Shown one piece after another: positions 59,885-64,000 of a DNA stretch of 64,000 nucleotides; within the stretch, counting starts at the first letter, position 1, and the number at the start of each line of letters is the position of its first letter. The DNA is taken from positions 19,956 through 83,955 of the forward strand of contig NZ_JACYHE010000019.1 of NCBI RefSeq assembly GCF_021696945.1. Reading direction: 5' to 3'. A program made the position numbers and the translations under genes. The notes under the pieces are model-generated. The model searched no databases. It was not told the DNA's origin and saw nothing but the letters and a program-made list of their open reading frames with translations. Source of the stretch: Streptomyces sp. JJ36 (GTDB taxonomy: Bacteria; Actinomycetota; Actinomycetes; Streptomycetales; Streptomycetaceae).

Positions 59885-61793
59885 GTGACCAGCGAGGTCA
59901 GTACAACCGATCAGCAGCCGACGGCCGGGAAGGAGGTCCGGCGCCTGGACCGGGTGATCATCCGGTTCGCGGGCGACTCCGGCGACGGCATGCAGCTGAC
60001 CGGGGACCGCTTCACCTCCGAGACGGCGTCCTTCGGCAACGACCTGGCGACGCTGCCGAACTTCCCGGCCGAGATCCGCGCCCCCGCAGGCACCCTGCCG
60101 GGCGTCTCCAGCTTCCAGCTCCACTTCGCCGACCACGACATCCTCACCCCGGGTGACGCGCCGAACGTGCTGGTCGCGATGAACCCGGCGGCGCTGCGGG
60201 CGAACATCGCGGACGTCCCGCGCGGCGCCGAGGTGATCGTCAACACCGACGAGTTCACCAAGCGGGCGATGGCCAAGGTGGGCTACGAGACCTCGCCGCT
60301 GGAGGACGGCTCGCTGGACGGCTACCGCGTGCACCCGGTGCCGCTGACCACGCTCACCGTGGAGGCGCTCAAGGAGTACGAGCTGTCCCGCAAGGACGCC
60401 GGCCGGTCCAAGAACATGTTCGCGCTGGGCCTGCTGTCCTGGATGTACCACCGCCCGACGGAGGCGACGGAGCGCTTCCTGCGGGCGAAGTTCGCGGGGA
60501 AGCCGCAGCTCGCGGAGGCGAACGTGGCGGCCTTCCGGGCCGGCTGGAACTTCGGCGAGACCACTGAGGACTTCGCGGTCTCCTACGAGGTGGCCCCGGC
60601 GACCGCCGCCTTCCCGCCCGGCACCTACCGGAACATCTCCGGGAACCTCGCGCTGTCCTACGGACTGATCGCCGCGTCTCAGCAGGCGGACCTGCCGCTC
60701 TTCCTCGGCTCGTACCCGATCACGCCGGCCTCGGACGTGTTGCACGAGTTGTCCAAGCACAAGAACTTCGGCGTGCGGACCTTCCAGGCCGAGGACGAGA
60801 TCGCCGGGATCGGCGCCGCGCTCGGCGCGGCGTTCGGCGGCGCGCTCGGGGTGACCACCACCTCCGGTCCGGGGGTGGCCCTCAAGTCCGAGACGATCGG
60901 GCTGGCGGTCTCCCTGGAGCTGCCGCTGCTGGTCGTGGACATCCAGCGCGGCGGCCCCAGCACCGGGCTGCCCACCAAGACCGAGCAGGCCGACCTGCTC
61001 CAGGCCATGTACGGGCGGAACGGCGAGGCACCGGTGCCGGTGGTGGCCCCGGCCACGCCGGCGGACTGCTTCACGGCGGCGCTGGACGCGGCGCGGATCG
61101 CGCTCACCTACCGCACCCCGGTGTTCCTGCTCTCGGACGGCTATCTGGCCAACGGCTCGGAGCCCTGGCGCATCCCGGACCGGGACGAGCTGCCGGATCT
61201 GCGGGTGCAGTTCGCCACCGGCCCGAACCACGCGCTGGACGACGGCACCGAGGTCTTCTGGCCGTACAAGCGCGACCCGCAGACCCTGGCCCGTCCCTGG
61301 GCGGTGCCGGGCACGCCGGGCCTGGAGCACCGGATCGGCGGCATCGAGAAGCAGGACGGCACCGGCAACATCTCCTACGACCCGGCCAACCACGACTTCA
61401 TGGTCCGCACCCGGCAGGCCAAGGTGGACGGCGTCGAGGTGCCGGACCTGGAGGTCGACGACCCGGCGACGGACCCGCACGACGGGCCGGCCCGGGTGCT
61501 CGTGCTGGGATGGGGCTCCACCTACGGGCCGATCACCGCGGCCGTGCGCCGCGTGCGCCGGGCGGGCGGCCGCATCGCGCAGGCCCATCTGCGCCACCTC
61601 AACCCCTTCCCGGGGAATCTCGGCGAGGTGCTGCGGCGCTACGACAAGGTGATCGTGCCGGAGATGAACCTGGGGCAGCTCGCCACGCTGCTGCGGGCGC
61701 GGTACCTGGTCGATGCGGAGTCGTACACGCAGGTCCGCGGGCTGCCGTTCAAGGCGGAACAGCTCGCGAACGCTCTCAAGGAGGCCGTCGGAA

Positions 61794-61801
<8 letters not shown>
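59885..61801 (+). CDS. korA: 2-oxoglutarate:ferredoxin oxidoreductase alpha subunit
   Basis: KorA (638 aa) fuses the gamma-type domain at the N-terminus (IIRFAGDSGDGMQLTGDRFT, ~24-190) to the alpha-type pyrimidine-binding domain (LFLGSYPITPASDVLHELSK and later). Later motifs include GVTTTSGPGVALKSETIGLA and DIQRGGPSTGLPTKTEQADL. With KorB it oxidises 2-oxoglutarate to succinyl-CoA and reduces ferredoxin. The GTG start follows GGAGG ~11 nt upstream. It overlaps korB by 8 nt. Actinobacteria use this enzyme in the TCA cycle alongside or in place of 2-oxoglutarate dehydrogenase. Confidence 0.94.
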
Positions 61802-62906
<1,105 letters not shown>

Positions 62907-62961
62907 CGCGCCCACCGCGGGAGCTGCGCGGACGCGACACGGAGGCGACACGGACGCGACA

Positions 62962-63006
62962 CCCGGCCGTCATGACCGTTCCCTGAAAACGGAAATGACA
63001 GCCGGG
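62962..63006 (+). terminator. Compound hairpin after korB
   Basis: Three nested stems, CCCGGC/GCCGGG, GTCAT/ATGAC and CCGTT/AACGG, with small mismatches between them, form a 45-nt hairpin ending 50 nt before the next gene. It begins 56 nt after the korB stop. Confidence 0.6.
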
Positions 63007-63055
63007 GTCGTCCGGCGTTACCGTCAGGGGGTCGCCGTTCGCCAGGAGGGTCCCC

Positions 63056-64000
63056 ATGCCGTCGAGCAGTGCATCCCGCACCGGGTTGATGTTCGGTTTC
63101 GCCGCCTACGGCATGTGGGGGCTGCTGCCGCTCTACTGGCATCTGCTGGAGTCCACCGGCGCCGTCGAGGTGCTCGCCCACCGGATGGTGTGGTCGCTGC
63201 CCACCTCGCTGCTGATCCTGGCCGCGCTGCGCCGCTGGTCCTGGATACGCGCCCTGCTCCGTGAGCCGCGCAAGCTCGCCCTGATCCTGCTGGCCGCGAC
63301 CGTGATCTCGGTCAACTGGGGCCTGTTCATCTGGTCCGTCACCGCCGACCGGGTCATCGAGGCGTCCCTCGGCTACTTCATCAACCCGCTGGTCTCCATC
63401 GCCTTCGGCGTGCTGCTGCTGCGGGAACGGCTGCGGCCCTCCCAGTGGGTGGCGGTCGGCATCGGCGGCACGGCCGTCGCCGTGCTCGCGGTGGCGTACG
63501 GCCAGGTGCCCTGGCTCTCCCTCGCCCTCGCCTTCAGCTTCGCCACCTACGGCCTGATCAAGAAGCACGTCCGGCTGGACGGGGTGGAGAGCTTCAGCGC
63601 GGAGACCGCCATGCAGTTCCTGCCGGCGCTGGGCTTCCTCGTCTACCTCACCGCCCGCGGCGACTCCAGCTTCACCACCGAGGGCACCGGGCACGCCCTG
63701 CTGCTGGCCCTCGCGGGCGCCGCCACCGCACTGCCGCTGATCCTCTTCGGCAGCGCGGCGGTCCGGCTGCCGCTCTCCACCATCGGGCTGCTCCAGTACA
63801 TGGCGCCGGCCTTCATGTTCCTGCTCGGACTGCTGGCCTTCCACGAGCCGATGCCGCCGGAGCGCTGGGCGGGCTTCGTACTCGTGTGGGTGGCGCTCAC
63901 CGTGCTCACCTGGGACGCCCTGCACGCCGCGCGGCGCGGCCGGGCCCGGCTGCGGGCGGCCGCCGCGGCCGGGGACACCGGTGCCGGGGGCGCCGCCGGC
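63056..64000 (+). CDS. rarD: RarD/EamA-family transporter (partial, runs off right edge)
   Basis: A ten-helix DMT-type permease of the RarD (chloramphenicol-sensitivity protein) group; 315 codons are visible with no stop. Motifs: GFAAYGMWGLLPLYWHLLES, EVLAHRMVWSLP, ISVNWGLFIWSVTADRVIEA, ASLGYFINPLVSIAFGVLLL and STIGLLQYMAPAFMFLLGLL. The conserved EVLAHR and SLGYFINPL segments define RarD. ATG follows AGGAGGG at ideal spacing. The membrane domain ends near residue 295 and an Ala/Arg/Gly-rich tail begins. Substrate unknown. Confidence 0.9.
   Translation, partial: MPSSSASRTGLMFGFAAYGMWGLLPLYWHLLESTGAVEVLAHRMVWSLPTSLLILAALRRWSWIRALLREPRKLALILLAATVISVNWGLFIWSVTADRVIEASLGYFINPLVSIAFGVLLLRERLRPSQWVAVGIGGTAVAVLAVAYGQVPWLSLALAFSFATYGLIKKHVRLDGVESFSAETAMQFLPALGFLVYLTARGDSSFTTEGTGHALLLALAGAATALPLILFGSAAVRLPLSTIGLLQYMAPAFMFLLGLLAFHEPMPPERWAGFVLVWVALTVLTWDALHAARRGRARLRAAAAAGDTGAGGAAG

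Overview
The window is chromosomal DNA from a high-GC actinomycete, almost certainly Streptomyces or a close relative in the Streptomycetaceae. Codon third positions are nearly all G or C, and long open frames appear by chance on the opposite strand of real genes. GTG and TTG starts are common. The gene order tRNA-Trp/secE/nusG, rplKA, rplJL-rpoBC, rpsLG-fusA-tuf and rpsJ-rplC-rplD is the conserved core order of the genus. No prophage, plasmid, CRISPR array, rRNA or complete insertion sequence was seen.

Layout. 1-1916 holds the head of the S10 operon (minus strand, running off the left edge). 2253-7610 is an accessory block: an amidohydrolase, a membrane protein, a secreted GH12 cellulase behind a CebR-type operator, and a PD-(D/E)XK repeat protein followed by a coupled partial duplicate. 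7715-12392 is the str operon with its promoter and leader. 12507-14753 holds a DUF1707 protein and a P450-ferredoxin pair. 14992-24352 is rplJL-rpoBC, with a terminator after rplL and a separate rpoB promoter. 24411-30915 contains a lipoprotein, rplKA, an inserted FAD oxidase/hydrolase pair, then nusG, secE and tRNA-Trp. 31098-42427 holds an aminotransferase, a deaminase, murB, a HadAB-like hydratase pair, rpmG, tRNA-Met, tRNA-Thr, tRNA-Tyr and several accessory metabolic genes. 42718-45022 holds yajQ, an HTH relic, yccF and htpX. 45171-55784 is a partial complex I operon (nuoA-B-C-H-I-J-K-L-M-N). 56042-62906 holds two near-duplicate sensor kinases, a response regulator and korAB (2-oxoglutarate:ferredoxin oxidoreductase). 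A RarD-like transporter runs off the right edge.

How it works together. The left half makes ribosomal proteins, elongation factors and RNA polymerase. I read HrdB-type promoters with 17-bp spacers in front of rpsL, rpoB and rplJ. The rpsJ and rpsL leaders share a 27-nt element with a perfect hairpin. The right half looks like an energy module: KOR makes reduced ferredoxin, and the divergent nuo operon lacks the NADH-oxidising subunits (E, F, G) and also NuoD. It could therefore be an alternative, perhaps ferredoxin-linked, complex I branch.

Most unusual points: (1) in-frame DNA repeat expansions in NuoC, NuoL and NuoN of the same operon; (2) 289 bp of the two kinase genes differing at only two bases while their sensor halves have diverged, which suggests gene conversion; (3) a perfect 30-bp palindrome upstream of a phytanoyl-CoA-dioxygenase-like gene; (4) insertion of an oxidase/hydrolase pair between nusG and rplK; (5) the 12-bp repeat array and coupled duplicate of the PD-(D/E)XK gene. 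Assignments are from motifs and remembered family features; no database search was run.
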